Part shown: positions 52,573 to 61,335 of the stretch, piece after piece
Numbering within the stretch: position 1 is the first letter of the stretch
Layout: each line of letters starts with the position of its first letter
Source of the DNA: Candidatus Dechloromonas phosphorivorans
Lineage (GTDB): Bacteria > Pseudomonadota > Gammaproteobacteria > Burkholderiales > Rhodocyclaceae
Length of the DNA stretch: 64,000 nucleotides
Direction of reading: 5' to 3'
Assembly: GCA_016709495.1 (NCBI GenBank)
Contig: JADJMS010000011.1
Coordinates: forward strand, 14,336 to 78,335
Translations under genes and position numbers: made by a program
Notes under the pieces: generated by a model
Databases searched by the model: none
Told to the model about the DNA's origin: nothing
What the model saw: only the letters and a program-made list of their open reading frames with translations

Positions 52573-53163
52573 TCAGTGCTGCGCAAGGGCCTGACTGATT
52601 TCCTCGCTTATTGTCGTAACCGGTGTCGCAAAAGCAAATTTCTTGATGAACAAACCATCCGGGCCAAGCAGAATCATGCCCGCCGAATGGTCGACCGCAT
52701 AATTTTTGTCATCTTTATTTGAGCCGACTACTTTGGCGTAGCGAATCTTGAAATTATCGGCGGCGCGGCGCACCAGCGCAGCGGGACCAGTCAGGCCAAG
52801 AATGCGCGGATCGAAGAATTCTGTATAAGTTTGCAGCACCTTGCCGCTATCACGCTCCGGATCAACGGAAATGAATATCGGTTGAATGCGCTGCGCCTGA
52901 TCACCCAGTTGTTTGAGAATGGCCGCCATTTCGACCAACGTGGTCGGGCAAATGTCGGGGCAGTAGGTATAACCGAATGAAATCAGCTGAAAACGGCCAC
53001 GAAAATCCTCGCTGCTGACCGAGCGCCCGTTGGGGTCTTGCAAAAGATAACGCGGAATGATGCCGACATCTTCACCCTGCAGCAGTTTCAGGCTGTGCGT
53101 TGCCTGCGCGCAAACCGGGCCAGCAATCGACAGACAAAGGATAAGCGCGGCAAGGCGGGTCAT
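52573..53163 (-). CDS. SCO1/SenC family copper chaperone-like protein
   Basis: A 196-residue exported thioredoxin-fold protein with the metal-binding SFGYTYCPDICPTTLVEM (CxxxC) and the later histidine in NYAVDHSAGMILLGPDG. SCO proteins help load CuA of cytochrome oxidase or act as redox chaperones. The signal peptide is MTRLAALILCLSIAGPVCAQ. The start overlaps the preceding small gene. Confidence 0.92.
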   Translation of the reverse strand: MTRLAALILCLSIAGPVCAQATHSLKLLQGEDVGIIPRYLLQDPNGRSVSSEDFRGRFQLISFGYTYCPDICPTTLVEMAAILKQLGDQAQRIQPIFISVDPERDSGKVLQTYTEFFDPRILGLTGPAALVRRAADNFKIRYAKVVGSNKDDKNYAVDHSAGMILLGPDGLFIKKFAFATPVTTISEEISQALAQH

Positions 53164-53489
53164 TGTTTGGCGAATGCTGTTGTCAGACGCTTTTCGGCAT
53201 CCGTCAGCCGTTGCACGAGCGCTGACGTATCTGGGCAGGTTTTCTTGCTTTTGCCGAAATCAAGAAAGCTGGCATTGGTAGCTTCTTCAAAAATTTCGCC
53301 ATTGCCGCGTGTTTTTGGGGCTGTCGTGGTGATCGCATTGCGCGCACGACTGACGATGGCCATTTGCTGACAGGCGAGCGCAACGCCGTTGATTTCTCCC
53401 ATGGCAGCGATCGCAGCGCTACCTTCATCGGCAGCAACGGCAGGGGCAATATTGAGGACAAGCGCGAGTGCAAAAATCATAGATTTCAT
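53160..53489 (-). CDS. hypothetical small exported protein
   Basis: A 109-residue protein with a signal peptide (MKSMIFALALVLNIAPAVAADEG) and a helical mature part with two cysteines (ALACQQMAIVSRARN and KSKKTCPDTSALVQRL). Its stop overlaps the SCO1-family start (ATGA), so it may be a partner in copper handling. No family recognised. Confidence 0.6.
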   Translation of the reverse strand: MKSMIFALALVLNIAPAVAADEGSAAIAAMGEINGVALACQQMAIVSRARNAITTTAPKTRGNGEIFEEATNASFLDFGKSKKTCPDTSALVQRLTDAEKRLTTAFAKQ

Positions 53490-53525
53490 GTTCAATCTCC
53501 AGACAACAGGCGAATGATTATAGTC

Positions 53526-53543
53526 AGCCAGCCAAAGCTGGCT
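53526..53543 (-). terminator. hairpin after the cobalamin-binding protein gene
   Basis: AGCCAGC-CAAA-GCTGGCT lies a few bases past the stop of the cobalamin-binding protein. It has no strong U-run, so it is a weak terminator candidate. TATAAT follows it on the minus strand and may be the -10 of the next gene. Confidence 0.4.
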
Positions 53544-53546
53544 TTC

Positions 53547-54340
53547 TTACAAATCAAATATGTCGAGCAATAAGGGTAAGCCTTCGCTGATGGCGACCGG
53601 CCCGGGAGTCAGGATAATGGCTGACTTGATTTCGTGCATTTGCCCATTTTGGACAGCTGTTACGGTCGACCAGCCAGGACGGCGGGAAATATGTTCGGCG
53701 CGAAAGTGCTTGCCGCACCAGGAGCCGATGATGATTTCCGGGTCGCGGCGGACAACTTCCAGCGGGTCGGCGAGGATGCGGTCGCGCGCCAGCGGTGAGG
53801 CGGCCCGGTCGGTGAAGATGTTCTCGCCGCCGGCAATTTCTATCATTTCGGATACCCAGCGCACGGCGGTGATGTTGGGTTCGTCCCATTCCTCAAAATA
53901 GACGCGCGGACGATGGCCGGTTTTGGCAATGCGCTCGGCGGCAATGGCGCGTGTGGCAGCGATCTGCGCTTCGAGTTCGGCGACCAGCTCAGACGCCTTG
54001 GCTTCTGCGCCAACCAGCCGACCTAGGGTTTCGATCATGCCGAGTATGTCGTCCACACTACGCATGTTGAAGGCGTAGACCGGCACACCAGCCTTGATCA
54101 GGTCGCGGGCAATGTCGGCCTGCAGGTCGGAAAAGGTGAGGACAAGATCGGGCTGGACGGCGAGTATTTTTTCAATGTCCCCGTGGTAAAAGCATAGACC
54201 TTGGGTTTTTCCTTGCGTGCTTGCGGCGGGCGCACGGTATAGCCGGAAATGCCGGCGATGCGGTCCTGTTCGCCGATGGCGTAGAGCACTTCGACGGTTT
54301 CGGTGGTCAGGCAGACGATGCGTTGCGGCAGGCGGCTCAT
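53547..54340 (-). CDS. cobalamin-binding protein without signal peptide, one frameshift
   Basis: A ~264-residue BtuF/FepB-fold protein: MSRLPQRIVCLTTETVEVLYAIGEQDRIAGISGYTVRPPQ, then ILAVQPDLVLTFSDLQADIARDL and EEWDEPNITAVRWVSEMIEIAGG, GSWCGKHFR. One G missing in the G-run at 54179-54182 (C on the given strand) separates the halves; restoring it gives FTTGDIEKILAVQPD. Unlike its neighbour it lacks a signal peptide, so it may be cytoplasmic. It belongs to the cob operon. Confidence 0.78.
53659..53670 (+). repeat. dispersed 12-mer copy 13 (GTTACGGTCGAC)
   Basis: Exact match opposite the cobalamin-binding protein gene (S-T-V-T). No A/T run follows, one of three such exceptions. Confidence 0.85.
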
Positions 54341-54346
54341 GCGGTT

Positions 54347-55237
54347 CTACTTTGCGGGTCGACGGCTGCGTGCGACATCGAGGTGGGCGCAAAGTTTCTC
54401 GGCGCCATCGAGAATGCGCGGCGTGTGGCGCTGCATGATGTCGGGGTTGATGTGAAAAAGGTTGCCGCGTTTGACGGCGGTCATGCGCGTCCATTTATCC
54501 CAGTCGTGCAGCCATTCCGGCTTGGCATCGCCCATGCCGGTGGCGATGATGGCTTCGGGATCAGCTTCGAGCACGGCTTCGACACTGACCGTCGGCGCCA
54601 TCTGACCAAGGTTGCCAAACACATTGTCGCCGCCACAGAGACGAATGGCGTCGGAGATGATTTGCGGGCCACCGACGGTCATCAGCGGCGATTTCCAGAT
54701 TTGGTAGAAGACACGCACCTTGGGTTTGCTGGCGTTGGCGGTTTGCAGCGTTTCCTGACGCTTGCGGAAAGAAGCTGCTGCGGCATTGGCGGCGGCTTCA
54801 GTGCCGGCCAGTTGGCCAAGGCGTTCAAGCTGGTCGGCCACATCGGCCATTTTGTTGGGTTGCGAAATGTAGACGGTGAGGCCGAGCGCTTTCAGTTTGT
54901 CGACCTGCGTCAGGTTGTTACCGCTCTGCCAGGCAATCACCAGATCGGGCTTGAGCGCGGCAACTGCTTCCATATCGATACGCGAATAGCCGCCGACGCG
55001 TTGCACTTTTTTGGCTGCCGGCGGATAGTCACTGTATTCGACCGTGCCGATCAGTTTGTCGCCGGCACCCGCTGCGTAAAGGCTTTCCGCCGCGTGCGGG
55101 GCCAACGTAACGATGCGCTGGGCCGGCGCTTTGAGGCGAACCTCCTGACCCGCATCGTCCTTGAAGACGAGTTCAGCCTGCGCGCTGCTGAAAAGAGCAC
55201 TAGTTACGGTCAACGCTAAAAAATGGCGAAATTTCAT
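54347..55237 (-). CDS. btuF: periplasmic cobalamin/cobinamide-binding protein BtuF-like
   Basis: A 296-residue binding protein with a signal peptide (FLALTVTSALFSSAQA). It carries RIVTLAPHAAESLYAAGAGDKLIGTVEYSDYPPAAKKVQRVGGY, KPDLVIAWQSGNN and GGDNVFGNLGQMAPTVSVEAVL, the BtuF pattern. It would deliver corrinoids to a BtuCD importer, which is not in the window. ATG 55237 overlaps the cobC stop. A 12-mer copy encodes part of the signal peptide (LTVTS). Confidence 0.85.
   Translation of the reverse strand: MKFRHFLALTVTSALFSSAQAELVFKDDAGQEVRLKAPAQRIVTLAPHAAESLYAAGAGDKLIGTVEYSDYPPAAKKVQRVGGYSRIDMEAVAALKPDLVIAWQSGNNLTQVDKLKALGLTVYISQPNKMADVADQLERLGQLAGTEAAANAAAASFRKRQETLQTANASKPKVRVFYQIWKSPLMTVGGPQIISDAIRLCGGDNVFGNLGQMAPTVSVEAVLEADPEAIIATGMGDAKPEWLHDWDKWTRMTAVKRGNLFHINPDIMQRHTPRILDGAEKLCAHLDVARSRRPAK
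55203..55214 (+). repeat. dispersed 12-mer copy 14 (GTTACGGTCAAC)
   Basis: Exact match opposite the btuF signal-peptide codons (L-T-V-T). Followed by GCTAAAAAA. Confidence 0.88.
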
Positions 55238-56226
55238 GCGGGTTTCCATTGATTAAGGGCAGAGCTCAGGCGCTGCCAGTCAGGTTCATTGCCGGGCAGG
55301 CCAAAGCGCAACAAAGGTTGCTGATCGAAGATGCGCGTCAGGATGCCTTGCTGGGCAAGGTAAAGGTGCAGTTGGGCGGTATGCGGGCTGTTCAGGGTAG
55401 CGAACAGGTGTGCGCTTTTGACTTCGCCGAGCGGCTGCAACATGTCATGTAGCCGTGCGCCGGCCAGCGTCAGTTTCTTGCGCATAGCCGTTTGCCAGTT
55501 GTCATCAAGCAAGGCCAGCCGGGCAACTTCGCGAGCCGGGCCGGAAACGGTCCACGGGCCGATACTTTCGGCCATCCGGTTAAGGATGTCTGGTGCCGCC
55601 AGAACAAAGCCGACCCGCGCACCAGCCAGGCCGAAGAATTTGCCCAGCGAACGCAGCACGATCAGGTTTGGCGCTTCTGCCGTGCCGGCCAGCGGGGCAA
55701 GGCTTTCGGCCGGCGTGGCATCCATGAAGGCTTCATCAACAATCAGCCAGCCACCACGTTTTTTTAGCTGTTTTGCGGCGTCGACCGCAACATCATGCGG
55801 GTGATGCTCGGCCGTCGGGTTGTTCGGATTACAGAGCAGCACGTAGGGCGTCGCAACGGAAAGCGCACGCGGCAGCATGGCATTTTGCAAAAAGCGCAGG
55901 CGATGCCCGGCGCGCTGCCAGGCTTGCGGATGCTCGGCGTAAAGCGGGCTGAGACAGGCAACGACAGCACGGGGTAGTAGCGTCGGCAAAACCTGAATCG
56001 CCGCCTGCGAGCCGGCGACTGGCAGTAGATTGCTGTTGCCGTAATAGGCCGCTGCAGCCGCTTCAAGACCATCGTTGGCTTCTGGCAAGCGCTGCCAGCA
56101 GCTGACCGGTAAAGTGGGAACCGGCCAGGCTTCGGGGTTGATGCCAGTTGATAAATCCAGCCAGTTTTCCAGCGGGATGTTGTAGTGGGCTGCGGCTTCG
56201 CGCAGGCGTCCGCCATGCTCAAGCAT
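55234..56226 (-). CDS. cobC: threonine-phosphate decarboxylase
   Basis: A 330-residue PLP enzyme making (R)-1-amino-2-propanol phosphate for the cobalamin side chain (CobC in the Pseudomonas scheme, CobD in Salmonella). The start MLEHGGRLREAAAHY overlaps the cbiB stop. Seen: LDLSTGINP, CNPNNPT, WLIVDEAFMDA and the PLP lysine in VLRSLGKFFGLAGARVGF. Confidence 0.92.
   Translation of the reverse strand: MLEHGGRLREAAAHYNIPLENWLDLSTGINPEAWPVPTLPVSCWQRLPEANDGLEAAAAAYYGNSNLLPVAGSQAAIQVLPTLLPRAVVACLSPLYAEHPQAWQRAGHRLRFLQNAMLPRALSVATPYVLLCNPNNPTAEHHPHDVAVDAAKQLKKRGGWLIVDEAFMDATPAESLAPLAGTAEAPNLIVLRSLGKFFGLAGARVGFVLAAPDILNRMAESIGPWTVSGPAREVARLALLDDNWQTAMRKKLTLAGARLHDMLQPLGEVKSAHLFATLNSPHTAQLHLYLAQQGILTRIFDQQPLLRFGLPGNEPDWQRLSSALNQWKPA
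55780..55791 (-). repeat. dispersed 12-mer copy 15 (GTTGCGGTCGAC)
   Basis: Exact match in cobC (V-A-V-D), followed by GCCGCAAAA. Confidence 0.88.
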
Positions 56227-57136
56227 GCAGCACTCCAGAAATGATGAATAAAGCAATCAGCCAAAACCACAGGCTATTTTTGACCAGCGTAATTGCCCGT
56301 GACAAATCGGCGGCAATCGGCGCCGGGCCCTTGCCAAGTGGCGGGCGAATTTCTTCCTGTCCGTGATAAATCGCGGCACCGCCCAGCGCGACCCCGAGGC
56401 TGCCGGCGCCGGCCGACATCACCGGCCCGGCATTCGGGCTATCCCAACCCGGCGCCTGCGTTCGCCAGCAGGCCAGCGCCATGCGGGTTTTGCCGAACAG
56501 CGCGTAAGTCAGCGCGGTCAGGCGGGCGGGAATCCAGTTCAAAGCATCGTCAAGGCGCGCCGCCGGGCGACCAAACAGATTGAAACGCTCTGTTCGATAG
56601 CCCCACATCGCATCCAACGTATTGGCCAGGCGGAAGAGCAGTGCGCCGGGGCCGCCGAGCAAGGCAAACCAGAACAGCGCGCCGAAGATCGCATCGTTGC
56701 CGTTTTCCAGCACCGATTCAACGCCGGCCTTGGCGATACCGGATTCATCAAGTGACGAGGTTTCTCGGGAGACAATCCAGCCAACGCGCTGGCGCGCTTC
56801 ATCCAACCGGCCGGCCTGCAACGGTTTGGCGATAGCTTCAGCGTGTTCACAAAGGCTTTGCGCACCCAGCGCAAAGTAGAGCAAAACGACATCGACCGCG
56901 AATGGGGCGAAAGGACGCAGCCAGAAAGCCAGGGCCACCCACGGTGCAACCGCAAGCAGCCAGGCCACAACACCAGCCTGCAATGAGCGCTGGTTTAATC
57001 GCTGCTCGATGGCCCCGGCCAGATTGCCGAAACCAACCAGCGGATGCCAACGTCGTGCCTCGCCGAGCAGACGGTCCAGTAGCACGGCAGCCAGCGCCGC
57101 CAGAGGCATGCTAAAAGCGTCGAAACCCAAACTCAC
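56219..57136 (-). CDS. cbiB: adenosylcobinamide-phosphate synthase
   Basis: A ~305-residue membrane protein joining aminopropanol phosphate to adenosylcobyric acid. Family motifs: DRLLGEARRWHPLVGFGNLAGAIEQRLN, VSRETSSLDESGIAKAGVESVLENGNDAIFGALFWFALLGGPGALLFRLANTLDAMWGYRTERF-type run and a C-terminal membrane helix. GTG 57136 overlaps the bluB stop (GTGA). It lies between bluB and cobC. Confidence 0.93.
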   Translation of the reverse strand: MSLGFDAFSMPLAALAAVLLDRLLGEARRWHPLVGFGNLAGAIEQRLNQRSLQAGVVAWLLAVAPWVALAFWLRPFAPFAVDVVLLYFALGAQSLCEHAEAIAKPLQAGRLDEARQRVGWIVSRETSSLDESGIAKAGVESVLENGNDAIFGALFWFALLGGPGALLFRLANTLDAMWGYRTERFNLFGRPAARLDDALNWIPARLTALTYALFGKTRMALACWRTQAPGWDSPNAGPVMSAGAGSLGVALGGAAIYHGQEEIRPPLGKGPAPIAADLSRAITLVKNSLWFWLIALFIISGVLHA

Positions 57137-57885
57137 TTGGGGAAAATCCGGTTTTCTTGAATGTTGGCCTGCATTTCGCGAAGTGTTACGGTCAACGCGC
57201 TTTCCGAGGCATTTTTTTCGCCCCATTGCTCGTGGAAAACCAGCTCATCAATTGGCAGGCGCGGTAACCAGCCGGCTTTTTCTAATTCCGGCTTGTCATT
57301 GAAATGGCTGACGTAGCCGATGCACAAATAGGCAATCGGCACGATGTGGTGCGGAATGCCCAGCGCGTCCTGCAGCGCCTTCTCGTGAAAAATGCTCACC
57401 CAGCCGACGCCCAAGCCCTCGGCGCGCGCCGCCAGCCATAGGTTTTGCACGGCACAGACGCTGCTGTACAAATCCATCGTCGGCATGTGGGTACGGCCCA
57501 GCACCACCGGCCCACTGCGTGTGCGATCACAGGTAATACAAAGATTTATCGGCGATTCGAGTATGCCTTGCAGCTTCAGGCGGCTGTAAATTTCGCGCTT
57601 TTCATCAGGAAACATGCGCGCCGCTTCATCGTTGGCTTGGCGAAAGACCGCTTGCACACGCTGTTTTACTTCCGGCGAACGGATCAGCAGAAAGTTCCAC
57701 GGCTGCATGAAACCCACCGATGGCGCGTGATGGGCGGCCATCAACACGCGACTGAGCACCTCATCCGGTACGGCATCCGGCAGAAACTGGCCGCGCACGT
57801 CACGCCGGTTGAAAATGGCTTGATAGACCGCAGCCCGGTCGGCATCTGAAAATGCTTGCGCTTGATGCGCGCTTTGGTTTTCCAT
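57133..57885 (-). CDS. bluB: 5,6-dimethylbenzimidazole synthase BluB
   Basis: A ~250-residue nitroreductase-fold flavoenzyme that breaks down FMN with oxygen to make the lower ligand of B12. Diagnostic: IFNRRDVRGQFLPDAVPDEVL, HHAPSVGFMQPWNFLLI, LCITCDRTRSGPVVLGRTHMPTMDLYSSVCAVQNLWLAARAEGLGVGWVSIF-type run. BluB needs oxygen, while ubiUVT in this window do not, so both regimes are covered. It is the first gene behind the cobalamin riboswitch. Confidence 0.93.
   Translation of the reverse strand: MENQSAHQAQAFSDADRAAVYQAIFNRRDVRGQFLPDAVPDEVLSRVLMAAHHAPSVGFMQPWNFLLIRSPEVKQRVQAVFRQANDEAARMFPDEKREIYSRLKLQGILESPINLCITCDRTRSGPVVLGRTHMPTMDLYSSVCAVQNLWLAARAEGLGVGWVSIFHEKALQDALGIPHHIVPIAYLCIGYVSHFNDKPELEKAGWLPRLPIDELVFHEQWGEKNASESALTVTLREMQANIQENRIFPK
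57185..57196 (+). repeat. dispersed 12-mer copy 16 (GTTACGGTCAAC)
   Basis: Exact match opposite the bluB C-terminal codons (L-T-V-T). Followed by GCGCTTT only. Confidence 0.86.
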
Positions 57886-57938
57886 GGATTCCCCTTGTGG
57901 AAAAGCGTTAGCTGCCGTTCCGTGCAGCTGAAAAAAAT

Positions 57939-58105
57939 CTCCCGGCCGGTCTTCTGACTTGGATTCAATCGAACGGTGCGCCTTCCCGACTTGCATCAGT
58001 GGCATTTTGCACCGCCCATCCTCCTTACAGCGTTGGGCACGTGGCGGATTCGCACCGCCTTCCCGATTCTCCACTCAGCGAAGGCTGAATAGCACCCGGA
58101 GATAC
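57939..58105 (-). promoter_or_regulatory. cobalamin riboswitch
   Basis: Minus-strand blocks in order: GGGTGC, AATCGGGAAGGCGGTGCGAATCCGCCACGTGCCC (written in parts: GGGAAGGCGGTGCGAATCC then GCCACGTGCCC), GCTGTAAGGAGG, the B12 box GCCACTG, GGGAAGGCGCACC, and the closing AAGTCAGAAGACCGGCC. These are the diagnostic elements of AdoCbl riboswitches. A run of seven T follows at 57934-57940. It would repress bluB-cbiB-cobC-btuF when B12 is ample. Confidence 0.93.
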
Positions 58106-58269
58106 AGCCCCGATGTAGCGGGCGACACGATGCTAAGCGACCTGCGCAGTGATAGACAGCCGGCTCCACATTCAGCACTTCGCCAGCCAGCAGGCTATTG
58201 GCCTGATGTATTGCGGAATTAACAACGGCGGCCTGAGCATGCCGGGCCTGGGGTGCTCGGCCTTGGCCC

Positions 58270-58594
58270 TTATTTTGCCGCGCCGCAGCTGGCATCCTTC
58301 TTCTTGTCAGCGCCACACTTCGCTTCTTTTTTCTTGTCGCCACCGCAGCTGGCATCTTTCTTCTTGTCGGCACCGCATTTTGCGTCGGCCTTTTTATCGG
58401 CACCGCACTTAGCGTCTGCCTTTTGGTCACCACGGCATTTTCCGTCAGGGGGTCTTTCCAGCTTCGCCGAGCAGGTAACCGATACTCAGGCTTTCGGTGG
58501 CCAAACGGATTGCCAGCAGCGCTCTTGCACGAGGATAGAAGGCACAGGCGACGAGAAGCAGCGACAACGCCACTGGTTCAGCTTGGAGCGCCAT
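58270..58594 (-). CDS. cysteine-repeat peptide, HvfA/bufferin-like metallophore precursor (frameshifted)
   Basis: On the minus strand a hydrophobic leader (MALQAEPVALSLLLVACAF) leads to ATESLSIGYLLGEAGKTP. Then come six cysteines spaced about every 9 residues: DGKCRGDQ, AKCGADKK, AKCGADKK, ASCGGDKK, AKCGADKK, ASCGAAK, stop at 58270. An NPF-x-LxxGY-x-A spacer before repeated KCG units is typical of HvfA-type and related cysteine-rich copper-binding RiPP precursors. Two indels are needed, near 58455 (C-run one too long) and near 58528 (restoring NPFATESL). No DUF692 or DUF2063 modification genes are next to it, so the family call is tentative. Confidence 0.55.
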
Positions 58595-58943
58595 CTTTCT
58601 CGCGCATGTTGGTTTTGTTATCGAACACCCCTGCACGCCACTTTTCATTTTTCATGAACTGCAGCGCGCCATCGATTCGCCGGTCAAGCAGCGCATACGC
58701 AGCATGTTGGCACAGTATCGCCAACTGCTGATGCGCTTGCTTGAAGCGGCAGCGCAGCGCGGTGATCTGGACAAAAACATCAACCAACAGGCGGCGGCGA
58801 GTCTCTTTATCGGCAGCATTCAGGGGCTGGTCATGCAATCGATGGTGGCGGGTAGCCCGCTTGCCATGCGCGAACAGGCCGAGGCTGTTCTGGCAATTTT
58901 TGAGCGCGGGATTGCTAGTCAAAATTCAGGGGACGCAACATGA
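58590..58943 (+). pseudogene. TetR-family regulator, C-terminal remnant
   Basis: The open frame AIFLAHVGFVIEHP...IFHELQRAIDSPVKQRI...SMLAQYRQLLMRLLEAAAQRGDLD...FIGSIQGLVMQSMV is the ligand-binding domain of a TetR regulator. The DNA-binding N-terminus is missing: the sequence upstream is the oppositely oriented cysteine-repeat gene. It ends overlapping the HlyD gene start, where TetR regulators of efflux operons usually sit. It is either truncated in the genome or joined wrongly in assembly. Confidence 0.65.
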
Positions 58944-60135
58944 AATCAACCGAACTGTTCACGAAGACAAACCTGCGGCGTGCCGCTTTGCTGCTCTTCG
59001 GCATCATTGTGTTGGTGGCCTTTGGGCTGCTTGTCGCCCGTTCCGGCCCATTGGCGCCGGTGCGGGTTACAGTCACCAAGGCCGGTGAAGGCCAGGTCAC
59101 GCCCTCCCTGTTTGGTTTGGCGACAGTTGAAGCGCGGCGTTCCTACCTGATCGGGCCGACACTGGCCGGCCGCGTCAAGCATGTTACGGTCGACGTCGGT
59201 GAGAGCGTAAAAATGGTCAGTTGCTGGCTGAAATGGATGCAGTCGATCTCGACGCACGAATCGCTGCAGCACAGGCCGCGATTGGCCGCGCGCGCAGTAG
59301 CGTTGGCGCCGCCGAAGCGCAGGTGCGCGACATGCAGGCGCGGCAGGCCTTGGCGACGGGCAATGCCAAGCGGTATGTCGATCTTGGCAAGATAAACTTC
59401 ATCAGCCCGAGTGCCGTTGAGGCGCGTTTGCAGGAACAATCGTCGGCGCAGGCCGCACAAGGGGCAGCGCAAGCCAATCTGGGCGGGGCGCGGGAAGATA
59501 TCGTGCGACTTGAAGCTGAGCGTAGTGCCCTGCAGCAACAACGAGCGAATTTGCGTTTGCTGGCGCCAGCCGATGCTTTGGTTAGCGCGCGGGAAGCCGA
59601 AGCGGGTTCGACGGTGGTTGCCGGCCAGGCGGTTTTGCGCCTGATTGATCCGGCCAGTTTGTGGCTCAAACTACGACTTGATCAGGGCCGTTCGGCGGGC
59701 TTGGCGCTCGGTTTGCCGGCACGTATCACCTTGCGCTCGAATCCCGGCGTAGTGCTGAGCGGCAAGGTCGTCCGTCTGGAAAAACTCAGCGACAGCATCA
59801 CCGAAGAGCGCGTCGCGCTGGTTGCACTGGATCAAATTCCGCCCGACTTGACAGTCGGCGAGCTGGCCGAGGTGATGCTGGAACTGCCGGTTTTGGCTAA
59901 CAGCGTCTTGCTGCCCAGCGCCTGCATCCAGCGTCTGAACGAGCAGACCGGCGTCTGGCTGGTGGAGGAAGGCGGCTTGAAGTTTGCACCGGTCCGTCTC
60001 CGGGCAGCAGAGTTCGGGCGGTTTGATCCAGGTGCTGGCGGGCGTCAAGGCGGGTGACTCGGTCGTCGTTCATCGCGACAAGACACTCAGTGAAAGCAGC
60101 AAGATCAAGGTCGTCGAAAACTTGGTCGGGGGGGA
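58940..60135 (+). CDS. HlyD-type membrane fusion protein, two frameshifts
   Basis: A ~390-residue periplasmic adaptor: membrane anchor RRAALLLFGIIVLVAFGLLVA, then lipoyl half LIGPTLAGRVKHVTVDVGESVKMG, a long coiled coil (ARIAAAQAAIGRARSSVGAAEAQVRDMQAR ... DIVRLEAERSALQQQRANLRLLAPADALV) and beta-barrel (VVAGQAVLRLIDPASLWLKLRLDQG). Breaks near 59218 (a G missing before GQLLAEM) and near 60020 (before LIQVLAGVKAGDSVVVHRDKTL). It joins an inner-membrane ABC transporter to an outer-membrane channel. The exact end is not fixed because of the G-run near 60128. Confidence 0.8.
59183..59194 (+). repeat. dispersed 12-mer copy 17 (GTTACGGTCGAC)
   Basis: Exact match in the HlyD gene (V-T-V-D). The nearest A-run (AAAAA) is about 17 bases downstream. 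Confidence 0.86.
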
Positions 60136-61334
60136 GCGCTCCGCCGATCAGCCTCGCCGGGCGCGATATTCTACATGCCTGGCCGCGCTTTCTGCTGACC
60201 GGCATGGGGCTGGGCTTGTTGATCGGTGTCACGCTGAGCATGGCCGGCATTTATCGTGGCATGGTCGACGATGCACGCGCCTTGTTGCGCAATAGCGGGG
60301 CCGATATCTGGGTGGTGCAGAAGGATACGCAGGGGCCATATGCTGAATCATCGAGTATTCACGACGATGTTTATCGCAGCGTTCTCGGCCAGCCCGGCGT
60401 CGCCAAAGCGGCCAATGTAACTTACCTGACCAGCGGGTGCGCCACGCAGAGAGCGATGTGCGGGCGATGGTCGTTGGCTTGCGAGCCGGGCAGCCGGGCG
60501 AACGCGTTTAATAGCCGGGCGGCAGGTGAATCGCAGCCACTACGAGGCGGTGGCTGATGTCAAAACCGGCTTTCAGTTGGGCGAGACCATTCGCATTCGC
60601 CGTCACGACTATCAGGTGGTGGGTTTGACCAAGCGCATGGTGTCGTCCGGTGGCGACCCGATGGTCTTCATCCCGCTCAAGGATGGGCAGGAAGCGCAGT
60701 TTCTCAAGGACAACGAGGCGATTCGCAATGACCGGGCACGTACGGCGGCCAATCCCTCACTTAATCGGCCCGCGGTGCCGGGTTTGCTGGAGGCGATTCA
60801 GGCCAGCCAGAGCAGCAATCACAACGTCAATGCCGTGCTGGTGCAGGTTCAGGCCGGGCAATCGCCTGACGTTGTCGCCGAACCAATCCGCCGCTGGCTG
60901 CATTTACAGACGTACACGCAGGTGGAAATGGAAGAAATTCTGGTTGCCAAGCTGATTGCCACCTCAGCCAAACAGATCGGCATGTTTCTGGTCATTCTGT
61001 CGATTGTCAGCGCGGCGGTGGTCGCCTTCATCATCTACACGATGACGCTGGGCAAAATCCGCGAAATCGCCGTACTCAAGCTGATCGGCACGCGCAACCG
61101 GACGATTGCCTGGATGATTCCTGCAACAGGCCCTGGGACTCCGGCTCATTGAGCTTTATCGTCGGCAAAACAGTCGCCACCTTGTGGGCACCGATTTTCC
61201 CGAAATACGTCTTGCTTGAACCGGGCGATGCCGTGCGCGGCTTCGTGCTGGTGCTGGTGATCTGCGCGCTGGCCAGTACGCTGGCGATTCGGGCTGCCTT
61301 GCGGGTTGATCCAGCAACGGCGATTGGTGGTTGA
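60136..61334 (+). CDS. FtsX/MacB-like ABC transporter permease, fragmented
   Basis: A ~390-residue permease. N-terminal part: ISLAGRDILHAWPRFLLTGMGLGLLIGVTLSMAGIYRGMVDDARALLRNSGADIWVV-type sequence; a large periplasmic domain; then three helices (QIGMFLVILSIVSAAVVAFIIYTM, IVGKTVATLW, GFVLVLVICALASTLAIRAAL) with the cytoplasmic loop LGKIREIAVLKLIGTRNRTI and the terminal VDPATAIGG typical of DevC/MacB permeases. Frame breaks lie near 60430, near 60520 and near 61125. The start is unresolved. With HlyD and the ATPase it forms a MacAB/DevBCA-type exporter. Confidence 0.75.
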
Positions 61335-61335
61335 G

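Noticed and set aside
58253..58657. 134-residue + strand ORF rich in FASFFLS repeats
   Set aside because: It is the antisense shadow of the cysteine-repeat gene; the regular pattern comes from the KCGADKK codons on the minus strand.
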